The translations under genes and the position numbers were made by a program. Under the pieces are notes generated by a model. It made no database searches. It saw only the letters and a list, made by a program, of their open reading frames with translations, and was not told the DNA's origin. Shown here piece after piece: positions 1 to 7,715 of a DNA stretch of 64,000 bases (position 1 is its first letter; each line of letters starts with the position of its first letter). This DNA comes from Chamaesiphon minutus PCC 6605. GTDB lineage: Bacteria; Cyanobacteriota; Cyanobacteriia; Cyanobacteriales; Chamaesiphonaceae. The stretch lies in NCBI RefSeq assembly GCF_000317145.1, contig NC_019697.1, positions 5,530,886-5,594,885 on the forward strand. Reading direction: 5' to 3'.

Positions 1-28
1 CTAGATCTACACGAGCAACAAGAGCGAT

Positions 29-235
29 ATGAATAGTGACGAACTAGCCAGATATATCGAACAAACAGGCGGAATGGGTAAATCTTGGTTATTGGTACAG
101 CTACGCTTGCAAAAGTTAGCAGAAGCAAGGCCCGATTTATCAACAGAAGAATATCTTCATCGCATTGAAGATATTCACGCAGACATGATGAATCTCGGTG
201 AATGGTGGGTAGGTATTGAGAACGAGGTATTTTAA
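29..235 (+). CDS. Small hypothetical protein (68 aa)
   Basis: A 68-residue acidic, soluble protein that I do not recognise. It is bounded upstream by an in-frame stop at positions 2-4, so it is complete and not a fragment cut by the window edge. It has no signal peptide or membrane segment. Tryptophans cluster near the C-terminus (EWWVGIENE). It resembles the small helical proteins often found beside other short genes in cyanobacteria, but no function can be assigned. No strong ribosome-binding site is visible upstream of the ATG. Confidence 0.5.
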   Translation: MNSDELARYIEQTGGMGKSWLLVQLRLQKLAEARPDLSTEEYLHRIEDIHADMMNLGEWWVGIENEVF

Positions 236-271
236 TGAAGGCAGATGGTAGTGAATAGTGAATAGTGGATA

Positions 272-547
272 AAAGACTAGTGCTTAGTAGAGATAGTCGG
301 GTACCCACAAGCGGCGTTTTTATTCGGGGGTTCCCCCCGAATAAAAAAACGACAAGACAGGGGCACCCCTACGCAATTAACCCACAAGGGGTACCCCTTG
401 TGGGTACCCTGGGTCGAAACTAAGCACTAGTAGTCTACGGCGTAAATAAGGTTACTATTTTGGGAGACTTTGAGACGGGGAGAAAGAAACGGTACCCTCA
501 TTTCCGCTGCTTAATACTAGTATATTTGAGCTGGTGCAAGATGTGAG
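272..547 (-). repeat. Dispersed element, copy A (inverted, one end missing)
   Basis: Read on the minus strand, this stretch matches much of the 437-bp element at 37721-38157. Shared parts are the end sequence CTCACATCTTGCACCA (532-547), the block with GCAGCGGAAATGAGG, the nested GGTACC palindromes, the TTATTCGGGGG/CCCCCGAATAA hairpin and the tail CTACTAAGCACTAGTC. The second terminal inverted repeat is missing, as similarity stops near 272. The intact end lies one base from the stop codon of the LCP gene. The central palindrome cluster of the complete copy is absent here. Confidence 0.8.
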
Positions 548-548
548 A

Positions 549-1994
549 TTACCAATCTTTTTGATTGACGGTCTTATAAGCTTGTTCTTTTTCCACCCAA
601 TCGCGACCGAGTTTGATAGTTACATCAGAATAAAGATTGCCAGAACTATCGACTTTGGTTTCGCCAATTCCTAATATTTTAGATAATCCTTCGGCAACTT
701 CGGGATTACCTTTTTGAGCGATAAATTGACTGATAGCTAAATCTTCTTTAATCTTGGGTGCGGCATCGAGATGGACGTTTTGATAACCAGCTTTATTCAA
801 TCGTTTGATGAGTCTGGCAGTAGCATCGGGGAAATGACTGGTATCTTGAATCTTCACACGCAGCGTTTCGACTTTCGGCTGCTCTAGAGTGAGCGTACCG
901 CGATCGAAGTAACGTGCCATCATATTTTGAATCCCTTTTTCATCGGGGAGCCAGTAGCTCGTGCCGTGCTTGCCGTCGCCGTTATAGTCACCTGGCATCA
1001 TCAACATTTGCATTTTTGATTTGCCATTTTGCATCGAAAAACTACCGAGTGCGAGTAATTCTTCGACGGTGAGATTGGTATCGACGTGAGATTGAATCAC
1101 AGAAAATAGTTGAGGAATCCTAGCGATCGTCATTGGGTTGAGCGTTTGCTCCATTAAGGCTTTGACTACCATTTGCTGGCGTTGCATCCTACCGATATCG
1201 CCGTTGGCATCGTTACGATAGCGTAGCAATCCCAAGAGTTTCGTGCCATCGAGATGTTGTCTGCCAGCCTTGAGATTGATATAGAAATGTTGAGAGTCAT
1301 CTTGATACTTGATATCTTTGGGGACGGTAACAGTTACGCCACCCAGTTCGTCGATCAGTTTGGAGACTCCCTTATTGTTGAGGCGAATATAACGATCGAT
1401 CGCCACACCGCCAAGCACCTTGCTGACTTCTTTAGCCGCTGCGGCTGGGCCACTTTCACGATCTACAGCATTAATTTTCTCGGTACCGTGTCCGGTACGT
1501 TCGATCTTAGTATCGCGGGGAATTCCTAAGAAAACCGTCCGTTTGGTTTGAGGATCGAAGCGGAGCAACATGATTGTATCTGACAAACCATCGAGGGAAT
1601 CAACTTCTGCATTGTAGCCAATTTTTTTCTGTTCGTTGCCGCTAGCTGTCTTGACATCTGAAAGATTAGTTTTGATCCCTAGCAACAAGATATTTACAGG
1701 CTTAGAGACTTCTGGTACCTGTAATAAACTCCGCGAGAAAGCTTCCTTATTTTGATTGAAAAACGCAGCATCTGCGGCAGACAAAGCGCGTTGTTGGAGT
1801 GGTGCCGAAGTCAGCGATACCGCTAAAAAAGCCCCAGCAGCAGCCGAACACGCTCCAATACTTCCCAACCCCAGCCACAACCATAGCGGTACTTTACGAC
1901 GCTTTTTAGCTGGCTGACGGCGAACCATCTGTGGGCTGGGTTTACTCGATTTGCGGCGTTGCCGATCTACTTTTCTAACTTCCACTTTACTCAC
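549..1994 (-). CDS. LytR-CpsA-Psr (LCP) family cell-wall ligase
   Basis: LCP proteins transfer undecaprenyl-linked glycopolymers to peptidoglycan or other acceptors at the outer face of the membrane. A basic cytoplasmic tail (residues 1-35) and one membrane segment (about 36-60) precede the LCP domain (about 98-285). Family residues are visible: Asp139 in LSDTIMLLRF, Arg160-Asp161 in GIPRDTK, and the Arg-rich RYRNDANGDIGRMQRQQ near 258-274. The C-terminal 100 residues look like a LytR_C domain. The start is GTG. A conserved small membrane protein gene lies upstream on the same strand, and a repeat element begins 1 bp after the stop. The acceptor polymer is not known. Confidence 0.9.
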   Translation of the reverse strand: MSKVEVRKVDRQRRKSSKPSPQMVRRQPAKKRRKVPLWLWLGLGSIGACSAAAGAFLAVSLTSAPLQQRALSAADAAFFNQNKEAFSRSLLQVPEVSKPVNILLLGIKTNLSDVKTASGNEQKKIGYNAEVDSLDGLSDTIMLLRFDPQTKRTVFLGIPRDTKIERTGHGTEKINAVDRESGPAAAAKEVSKVLGGVAIDRYIRLNNKGVSKLIDELGGVTVTVPKDIKYQDDSQHFYINLKAGRQHLDGTKLLGLLRYRNDANGDIGRMQRQQMVVKALMEQTLNPMTIARIPQLFSVIQSHVDTNLTVEELLALGSFSMQNGKSKMQMLMMPGDYNGDGKHGTSYWLPDEKGIQNMMARYFDRGTLTLEQPKVETLRVKIQDTSHFPDATARLIKRLNKAGYQNVHLDAAPKIKEDLAISQFIAQKGNPEVAEGLSKILGIGETKVDSSGNLYSDVTIKLGRDWVEKEQAYKTVNQKDW

Positions 1995-2132
1995 GGTTTA
2001 ATAGGGGTGGGTGGGGTTTAATAATCGCTGTTGTCGTTACGGTTGTTTCGATCTTAAGGTGGCTATTGTGCCATAAGCCGCATTTGCTGGAGACTCAATT
2101 GCACTTAATTAAATCTATCCATGCCGATCGGA

Positions 2133-2555
2133 TTAGTTTTGCCGAATCGTGCGTTCTGCTAAAGTACTAAATCCTGGCAATCGTAAAGATTTCTTTTGCC
2201 AGAGTAGCATCATTAGCCACAGGCTAGTCATGAAATAGCTAGATGTCGCCAGACCATTGAGAAATAATAGCCGAAATCCGATCGCTGACGATCCCGATAC
2301 ATCTGCACCAATATTTAAACTCATGTATGTACTCAACCAGATAAAAGCGAGCAAAATTGATAGCCGACAGACTGCCAATTGGCGATTGTCCCGTTGACGC
2401 CGATAGATTGCCCACATTGAAGGCAATATGCCAATGACGGGAATCAGGTATAGAAATGTTTCTAACCTGTCGAGCGCATCGAGATCTCGTTTTAATGGTC
2501 TTGGCACTAGCAAATCGATCTCCGATCCTGGTGAAGTGTCGGGTGAGGCGGTCAT
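2133..2555 (-). CDS. Hypothetical membrane protein, 140 aa
   Basis: A 140-residue protein with about three hydrophobic segments (near residues 33-52, 63-84 and 97-120). It has a polar N-terminus rich in Ser, Asp and Pro and a basic C-terminal tail. The pattern resembles small cyanobacterial conserved membrane proteins, but I cannot name it. It lies upstream of the LCP gene on the same strand, separated by about 140 bp, so co-transcription is possible. It has no catalytic motif. Confidence 0.65.
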   Translation of the reverse strand: MTASPDTSPGSEIDLLVPRPLKRDLDALDRLETFLYLIPVIGILPSMWAIYRRQRDNRQLAVCRLSILLAFIWLSTYMSLNIGADVSGSSAIGFRLLFLNGLATSSYFMTSLWLMMLLWQKKSLRLPGFSTLAERTIRQN

Positions 2556-3043
2556 AGTCTATTGTCCTATCTGTAATATTTTTTTCTCTATAGATCTAAA
2601 ATCCCCAATTTTTGGCAATTTAGCACTATCTAGCTAATATTTTTTTGGTAGGTAGGAGTATGGTTGGAGATCGCCGCTCCAGTACTAAAGCCACCCAATT
2701 AGCGATCGCCTCAGGTGTAATTACTTAAGTATAATTTGACACTGGCGATGCAAAATCTATCCTCATATACATTTTGTGGTTAGATTTTAATATCTAAGGA
2801 AATAAATGCAGATGTTCTAGTGCAAAATTGTATAAGCTAGTTCGATGTTAACATTTTCTTAATTATTTCAGAACCGCGCTCCCTTGAAAGTGACAAAAGT
2901 CATAGGGAATAAGGGTGGATGAGTGGATGAGCGGATGGGTAATGGGTAATGAGTAATGGTTAATGGTTAATGAGTAATGGGCAGCGACGCTGCCTTGTTG
3001 AAGAACACACGAGACTCATCATCCACTCATTTACCCATCGACC
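2556..3043. other. Intergenic stretch with GGGTAAT-type heptamers
   Basis: No gene is visible in these 488 bp. The left half is AT-rich with one HIP1 site near 2702. Between about 2917 and 2985 there is a run of imperfect heptamers of the types GGATGAG, GGGTAAT and GGTTAAT. It is followed by a small GCAGCG/CGCTGC palindrome. The run ends about 60 bp before the stop of the subtilase-like gene. Confidence 0.6.
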
Positions 3044-4651
3044 CTATTTCGCCGGAACCGTCCACCAGGCGATCGCATATGATTGCAGGGGGAGATTGAC
3101 GGCTTTGCGAAAATGGACGCGAATTTTATATTTGCCCGGGTCGCGAATTTGCTGAAAAATGTGTTGGACGCTATCGACAGGGCTAGTTGACGACCATAAG
3201 CTGCGATCGAGTCGATTTTCGTTAGCTGGGAGGAGATAAAGATCGAGCTGATTGAGACCGCGATCGCGAAATTTCTTGCCCAGAGCGTACTCTTTACTTT
3301 GGGGATCTTCTAGCTCTACCAATCGATCCCAGGCAAGGGTAATCGATACCCAACTATTAGCCGCTAAAGGTCGATCGAGAAAATAATCGCGATAGCCACC
3401 AGCATCGACACTCCGATAATCCCACCCGATCGGGGGTGCGGGTAAGAGCGGCTGATGCTGTCCGGGACTAAACTGTTGATAAGCGCGAAAGGCATGTAAC
3501 TGACCTGCGCCGATCTGGTAATCTAGTGGGGTCTGTGGGTTGCGCTCTGCAGCTGATTCTGTCCAATCGCGATTATTTTTGGCAAGGATCGTCCGCGTCA
3601 TTCCCAATCGCAAGCCATCGCCCGCATCTTGAATTTTATCGGCAGAATTTAATAATACTGCTTTCATCACCTCATGACGGCGAGTGTCGGTACTCCAGTG
3701 CGGACGCAGATTGGCAGACATTTTGCGTTTCGATCGTAACTGGCGATCGCCAAATTCTTGCAACAGCGCGATCGTCCCCGTAACATGCGGCGCGGCAAAA
3801 CTCGTCCCATTGACCACGATCGTTTTACCCGCTAGATTGTAAAGCTGGAGATTGCCGCCTGGAGCGACTAAGCTAATCGATCGGCGATTGCCGACATTTA
3901 CTTCCAAATCCTCGATAATTTTGGCAGTCCCGATCGGTGCTTCGCTGAGATTGGCAAAATCTAGCTTTTGATAGATGCCCTGACGGACAGTGGAATAAGC
4001 TACGTTAATTCCATTGTAGTTGTCGGTCGGAATCGAAATTCCGCCTTTACCCTGATTGCCCGCGACGATGTAGCTGACATTATGCACCCGCGCCGACCAA
4101 TCCAGACATTGGGTGAACAAAGCATTGCCATCTAACTTGGCATCGGGTCGCGGATCGCGCTCTAATGGCTCCCCAAAGCTCAAATTAATCGCCCGCACGT
4201 CCCCACCATTCTGTTGGGCTATATGTTGGATGGAGAGGCATTCTTCGGGCTGTCCGCTCTCTCTGGGGATGCCGACAGCCGTAGCGTATAGCCGCGCATC
4301 GGGAGCGACGCCAGGAAAGCGTTTATCCCGACTCACCATCACCGATGCCACCATCGTCGCGTGCTGTTCGACATTTTTATTGACTTTAGCGACCCCGTTT
4401 TGATAAAAAATTTGTTCGACTTTAAATTTGGGATCTTTGGCCGCTTTATCCCAGCCAAATTGCCCCGGACGCCCGACTTCCACTTGCCCGATCGCGATTT
4501 TTTTGCCAGTAAGGTTATATGGAGCCTGATGCAATTTCAAAGCATCGATCCCCGCACTCCCGATCGAGTTTGCCGTCAGCATGGCCACACAGGGTGTTAC
4601 CACACTCGCGATCGCCGTCCCGATCGCGATCCGCTGCCAATACTTCTTCAA
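3044..4651 (-). CDS. S8 family (subtilisin-like) serine peptidase, catalytic Asp replaced
   Basis: A secreted subtilase-like protein. Residues 1-32 form a signal peptide. His97 lies in EQHATMVAS, Asn199 in VAGNQG (oxyanion hole) and Ser284 in NGTSFAAPHV, the usual order of S8 motifs. The position expected for the catalytic Asp reads GQVEVG, so Glu58 stands where DTG/DSG is normal. A C-terminal beta-rich domain follows (about 400-535). The start is TTG directly after an in-frame TGA, with GGGAG seven bases upstream; no upstream alternative exists in frame. It could be an active protease using Glu or a non-catalytic relative. It stands alone. Confidence 0.85.
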   Translation of the reverse strand: MKKYWQRIAIGTAIASVVTPCVAMLTANSIGSAGIDALKLHQAPYNLTGKKIAIGQVEVGRPGQFGWDKAAKDPKFKVEQIFYQNGVAKVNKNVEQHATMVASVMVSRDKRFPGVAPDARLYATAVGIPRESGQPEECLSIQHIAQQNGGDVRAINLSFGEPLERDPRPDAKLDGNALFTQCLDWSARVHNVSYIVAGNQGKGGISIPTDNYNGINVAYSTVRQGIYQKLDFANLSEAPIGTAKIIEDLEVNVGNRRSISLVAPGGNLQLYNLAGKTIVVNGTSFAAPHVTGTIALLQEFGDRQLRSKRKMSANLRPHWSTDTRRHEVMKAVLLNSADKIQDAGDGLRLGMTRTILAKNNRDWTESAAERNPQTPLDYQIGAGQLHAFRAYQQFSPGQHQPLLPAPPIGWDYRSVDAGGYRDYFLDRPLAANSWVSITLAWDRLVELEDPQSKEYALGKKFRDRGLNQLDLYLLPANENRLDRSLWSSTSPVDSVQHIFQQIRDPGKYKIRVHFRKAVNLPLQSYAIAWWTVPAK

Positions 4652-4768
4652 TCAGTCGCTCCCACCTAAATTAGATATTTACCAGTTAATCATAGGTAAC
4701 ACCGATTCGGATTGCGGATTGGAACTGCGTTCCCCATTTGTCCACTCATCTCACCCTCGCCCTCTCCA

Positions 4769-4834
4769 CCTAAAACCTAAAACCTAAAGCCTAAAACCTA
4801 AAACCTAAAGCCTAACGCCTAAAACCTAACGCCT
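4769..4834 (+). repeat. CCTAAAA/CCTAAAG heptanucleotide array
   Basis: About nine consecutive 7-bp units, mostly CCTAAAA with CCTAAAG and CCTAACG variants. The array lies between the subtilase-like gene and psaM. The same heptamer occurs in arrays at 16141, 21301, 43521 (opposite strand) and 56512. This matches the short tandemly repeated repetitive (STRR) class known in cyanobacteria. Confidence 0.9.
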
Positions 4835-4928
4835 ACTTTCTACATTTTGTTACATTATCGCCAGCCACAGCCAAAATTGTCGCAAACTGTGATCAGGTCA
4901 AAAATCCCTGTGTTTGGAGGAATATCTC

Positions 4929-5018
4929 ATGTCTGATACTCAAGTTTTCATCGCATTAGCGATCGCACTCATTCCTGGTTTGTTGGCATTTCGTCTATCC
5001 ACCGAACTCTATAAATAA
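4929..5018 (+). CDS. psaM: Photosystem I reaction centre subunit XII (PsaM)
   Basis: A 29-residue protein beginning MSDTQVFIALAIALIP and ending RLSTELYK. It is almost identical to the PsaM consensus, a single membrane helix at the photosystem I trimer interface that helps bind carotenoid and chlorophyll. GGAGG lies 8 bases upstream of the ATG. The gene is monocistronic and followed by its own terminator at 5063-5106. It is short and easily missed by automated gene callers. Confidence 0.97.
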   Translation: MSDTQVFIALAIALIPGLLAFRLSTELYK

Positions 5019-5062
5019 GTAGTACGTGAGATCGATTGTCGATCTGACTTTTTACCGAGCTT

Positions 5063-5106
5063 CTGGGACGTAGCTGAGACTACGCCCCAGTTTTTGTGTG
5101 TTTTTT
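5063..5106 (+). terminator. Rho-independent terminator of psaM
   Basis: Arms CTGGGACGTAG (5063-5073) and CTACGCCCCAG (5080-5090) form an 11-bp stem with one A-C mismatch. They are followed by TTTTTGTGTGTTTTTT. The position, 45 bp after the psaM stop, fits a terminator. Confidence 0.85.
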
Positions 5107-5156
5107 GGTTAGATTGATCTCGATCGAATTTTGCCCCAAAATGAAGATGTGAAACT

Positions 5157-5187
5157 TTGACATAATCTGGGTCACAAGTCGTATAAT
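5157..5187 (+). promoter_or_regulatory. Sigma-70 type promoter
   Basis: A perfect TTGACA at 5157-5162 and a perfect TATAAT at 5182-5187 are separated by 19 bp, slightly longer than optimal. The promoter lies 33 bp upstream of the ATG at 5221. Confidence 0.6.
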
Positions 5188-5220
5188 GATTAAAAAATTC
5201 TATTGGGCGACACTAATTTC

Positions 5221-5745
5221 ATGAATGCACTATCTCCGATCGAACCGCCAAAACTTCCATCCCGATCGGTTAAGCCCCGCGTGCGACAACCACCTGGTGC
5301 GGCTAGTTCCCAACCAGTCAGCGCACAGAACAAGCACATAGATCGCCCTGGGGCGCACCCAGAGGGATTCTCGGTCGGAGAGGCTGCACCAATGCCAGTA
5401 AAATTAAATCCAGCTTACGTGTATCGTCGTCAGGGATTGGAGGCGATCGCCAAGTTAGTTACTTATTCGACTTTATCGGTGTTTGGGATGGTAACTTTGG
5501 CCAACTCAATCGGCTATAACTGGTCGCAGCGGAGTAAGTTACAGCATTTGGAAACTGAGTTGCAAGAGGCAAAACTCCGCGCTGAGAAGGTTCATGGTAA
5601 TTTCAGCCGCTCGTTCGCTCCAGAAGCGCAAAAAGGTCTAATGGAAGAAAACAGTTATAAAATAGCACCCGATCGACTACAAATATTTCCGATCGATTCC
5701 AATACCAATTCAAATCGCTCTACACCAACTCAGCGCAGTAAGTAA
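5221..5745 (+). CDS. Hypothetical single-pass membrane protein with coiled coil
   Basis: 174 residues from the ATG at 5221. A TTG at 5203 would add six residues with no better ribosome-binding site. The N-terminal 70 residues are rich in Pro, Ser and Arg and probably disordered. One hydrophobic segment lies near YSTLSVFGMVTLANSIG. A predicted coiled coil follows (LQHLETELQEAKLRAEKV), then a polar tail. The family seems to be a conserved cyanobacterial hypothetical; I know no function. A consensus promoter precedes it. Confidence 0.7.
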   Translation: MNALSPIEPPKLPSRSVKPRVRQPPGAASSQPVSAQNKHIDRPGAHPEGFSVGEAAPMPVKLNPAYVYRRQGLEAIAKLVTYSTLSVFGMVTLANSIGYNWSQRSKLQHLETELQEAKLRAEKVHGNFSRSFAPEAQKGLMEENSYKIAPDRLQIFPIDSNTNSNRSTPTQRSK

Positions 5746-5949
5746 TTTTTCTCAAAGTTTTAGCTAAGAAATTGCAACTGCTCGAATTCTCGACTCTGTC
5801 TAATGAGATGGATTTGCTTTCCGATCGGAAGTTGGAGTTGAAGATTCAATAGTAGTAGTAAATTTGATTGGTGATGTTTCGGGGCGATCGCGGCTAGTCA
5901 GCCAGAGTTGCCCCGGCAATTTCGATCGCTCTAGTTACGTACTTTATTG

Positions 5950-6555
5950 CTAACGATCGACTTCTGACTCTCGAAACACTAAAAATCTTGACTTTTGCAG
6001 GATATCTATTAGTAAATCAATCAAAACTATTAGTAAGGCGATCGCGATCGTGCCCAAAACTCCCCAACAGCTTCCCCACAATAAATGATTAGTGCTTAAA
6101 AACGCAAATGTGGCTGAAGAACACAAGAAGATTAAGCCGTATGTCGCCATTATTGCCATAATATAAATCGCGATTGTCATCAATTTATTACGGAAATAAA
6201 AACTAGCAATAGCCATTATTAATGTGCCAATAATAGCACCACCGATCGCTGGTTCGGGATTTTTAGTGCCAGATAAAAGCCCTCCATAACAAAATCCCAG
6301 CCAAGTTCCAGAACTAGCGGCTGAGATAGTGTTCATTATCCGAGACAGCAAAGGCTGTTTTTTCGTCTGGATACTAGTAGCTAAAGCGATCGCCGTGACT
6401 GAAAAAATAACAAATAAAATTACTAAATAAGGCCATCCAGAGTCTTCTGGAGTGCGACCTAAAATGCCGAAGCTCGATTGGCTAACGGCGTGAAATGACA
6501 AGATGGCAATGGCAACTACGATCGATATTGTCGCGATGATTTTTAGCTTTTTCAA
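5950..6555 (-). CDS. Hypothetical polytopic membrane protein (201 aa)
   Basis: Five or six hydrophobic helices fill nearly the whole 201 residues. The ends are short and charged, and the C-terminus is polar (ILQKSRFLVFRESEVDR). The start is TTG. I do not recognise the family and see no catalytic motif. It is transcribed divergently from the phosphodiester glycosidase gene, and the 180-bp gap between them is AT-rich and could hold both promoters. Confidence 0.6.
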   Translation of the reverse strand: MKKLKIIATISIVVAIAILSFHAVSQSSFGILGRTPEDSGWPYLVILFVIFSVTAIALATSIQTKKQPLLSRIMNTISAASSGTWLGFCYGGLLSGTKNPEPAIGGAIIGTLIMAIASFYFRNKLMTIAIYIMAIMATYGLIFLCSSATFAFLSTNHLLWGSCWGVLGTIAIALLIVLIDLLIDILQKSRFLVFRESEVDR

Positions 6556-6737
6556 TATTTGAACTACCTTTGCTAATTCATAGTTTCGAGCGATATTAAC
6601 TATTATAGATCGTCAATAGATCGTTTGTTTAAATGTGTAGTATAATCAGAAATAGAGAATGAGATCGAATACTTTGTAAATAGTATAACAGTCGATCGAT
6701 TTACTGGGTCTATTAGTAATTTTTAATCGAGCTGCGA

Positions 6738-7610
6738 ATGACGATCCAACGTCGAATTTTGGTAGCAACGGTAACAGCTTGTTTGCTGCTACCCCTGGGA
6801 GCCTACGGGATATTGCATTTTCAAAGACCGCCGCGAACGGGCGAACACCGAAGGCTATTTCCGGGCATTACCTACACCCGTGATGCTCGATCTCAGCCGC
6901 GTCCGGTAATGATTCATATCGTGAATATCGATCTAAAAACTGCTGGACTAAAAATATTAGTTACTCCAAAAGTACCAAATAAGTCACGCACGACCTCTGA
7001 ATTTTTACGAGAGTTTAAGCTAAAAGTGGCGATTAATGCCAGTTATTTTGTGCCTTTTTACGAAAATACCCCTTGGAATTACTATCCCCGCAGTGGCGAT
7101 CGTAGCTATGCAATGGGAGAAGTAATTGCCAATGGCGATCGCTATTCTCAGCCGGGATCGCAATGGGCTGTGTTATGTATTTCACGGGCTAACATTGCCA
7201 GTATCGCCGCCACAGGTACCTGTCCCCAAGGTACCCTCAATGCTGTTGCTGGGCGCGAATTATTGGTAAGCGATGGAAAACCCGTACCAGAATTATCTAC
7301 ACCCAGTGCCCCCAAAGAAAATGCTTACCCGCGTGTTGCTGTAGGGATCGATCGGCTTGGCGAAAAGCTGTGGTCGATCGTCGTCGATGGCAAGCAACCG
7401 CTGTACAGTGAGGGACTTACTAAGCTTGAACTCGCCGAGTTACTTGCCAAACTCGGAGTCGATCGAGCACTCAATCTCGATGGTGGCGGCTCGACAACCC
7501 TAGTAATGGCCGCCAGCAATGGAGTTAAAGTTTTAAATGCGCCTATCCATGCCAAGCTTCCCACTATCGAGCGTCCGGTTGCCAATCACCTCGGGTTTTA
7601 TGTCCCTTAA
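6738..7610 (+). CDS. Phosphodiester glycosidase family protein (NAGPA domain)
   Basis: 290 residues with an N-terminal membrane anchor or signal (ILVATVTACLLLPLGAYGIL). The rest is an NAGPA domain, related to the enzyme that uncovers mannose-6-phosphate. The family signature is clear: an early VAINASYF block and LNLDGGGSTTLV near residues 244-255, followed by the usual ERPVANHLGFY ending. Bacterial members are exported and thought to cleave phosphodiester-linked sugars in envelope polymers; the substrate here is unknown. It is monocistronic. Confidence 0.88.
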   Translation: MTIQRRILVATVTACLLLPLGAYGILHFQRPPRTGEHRRLFPGITYTRDARSQPRPVMIHIVNIDLKTAGLKILVTPKVPNKSRTTSEFLREFKLKVAINASYFVPFYENTPWNYYPRSGDRSYAMGEVIANGDRYSQPGSQWAVLCISRANIASIAATGTCPQGTLNAVAGRELLVSDGKPVPELSTPSAPKENAYPRVAVGIDRLGEKLWSIVVDGKQPLYSEGLTKLELAELLAKLGVDRALNLDGGGSTTLVMAASNGVKVLNAPIHAKLPTIERPVANHLGFYVP

Positions 7611-7715
7611 CAATTCGATCTTGTCCTCACCCCCAACCCATCTTTCAATTAGAACCTATTTGCAATCTTTGAGGGCGACGACGATCGCCGTTCGCGTAGC
7701 GTCGGCTCTGCCAAG

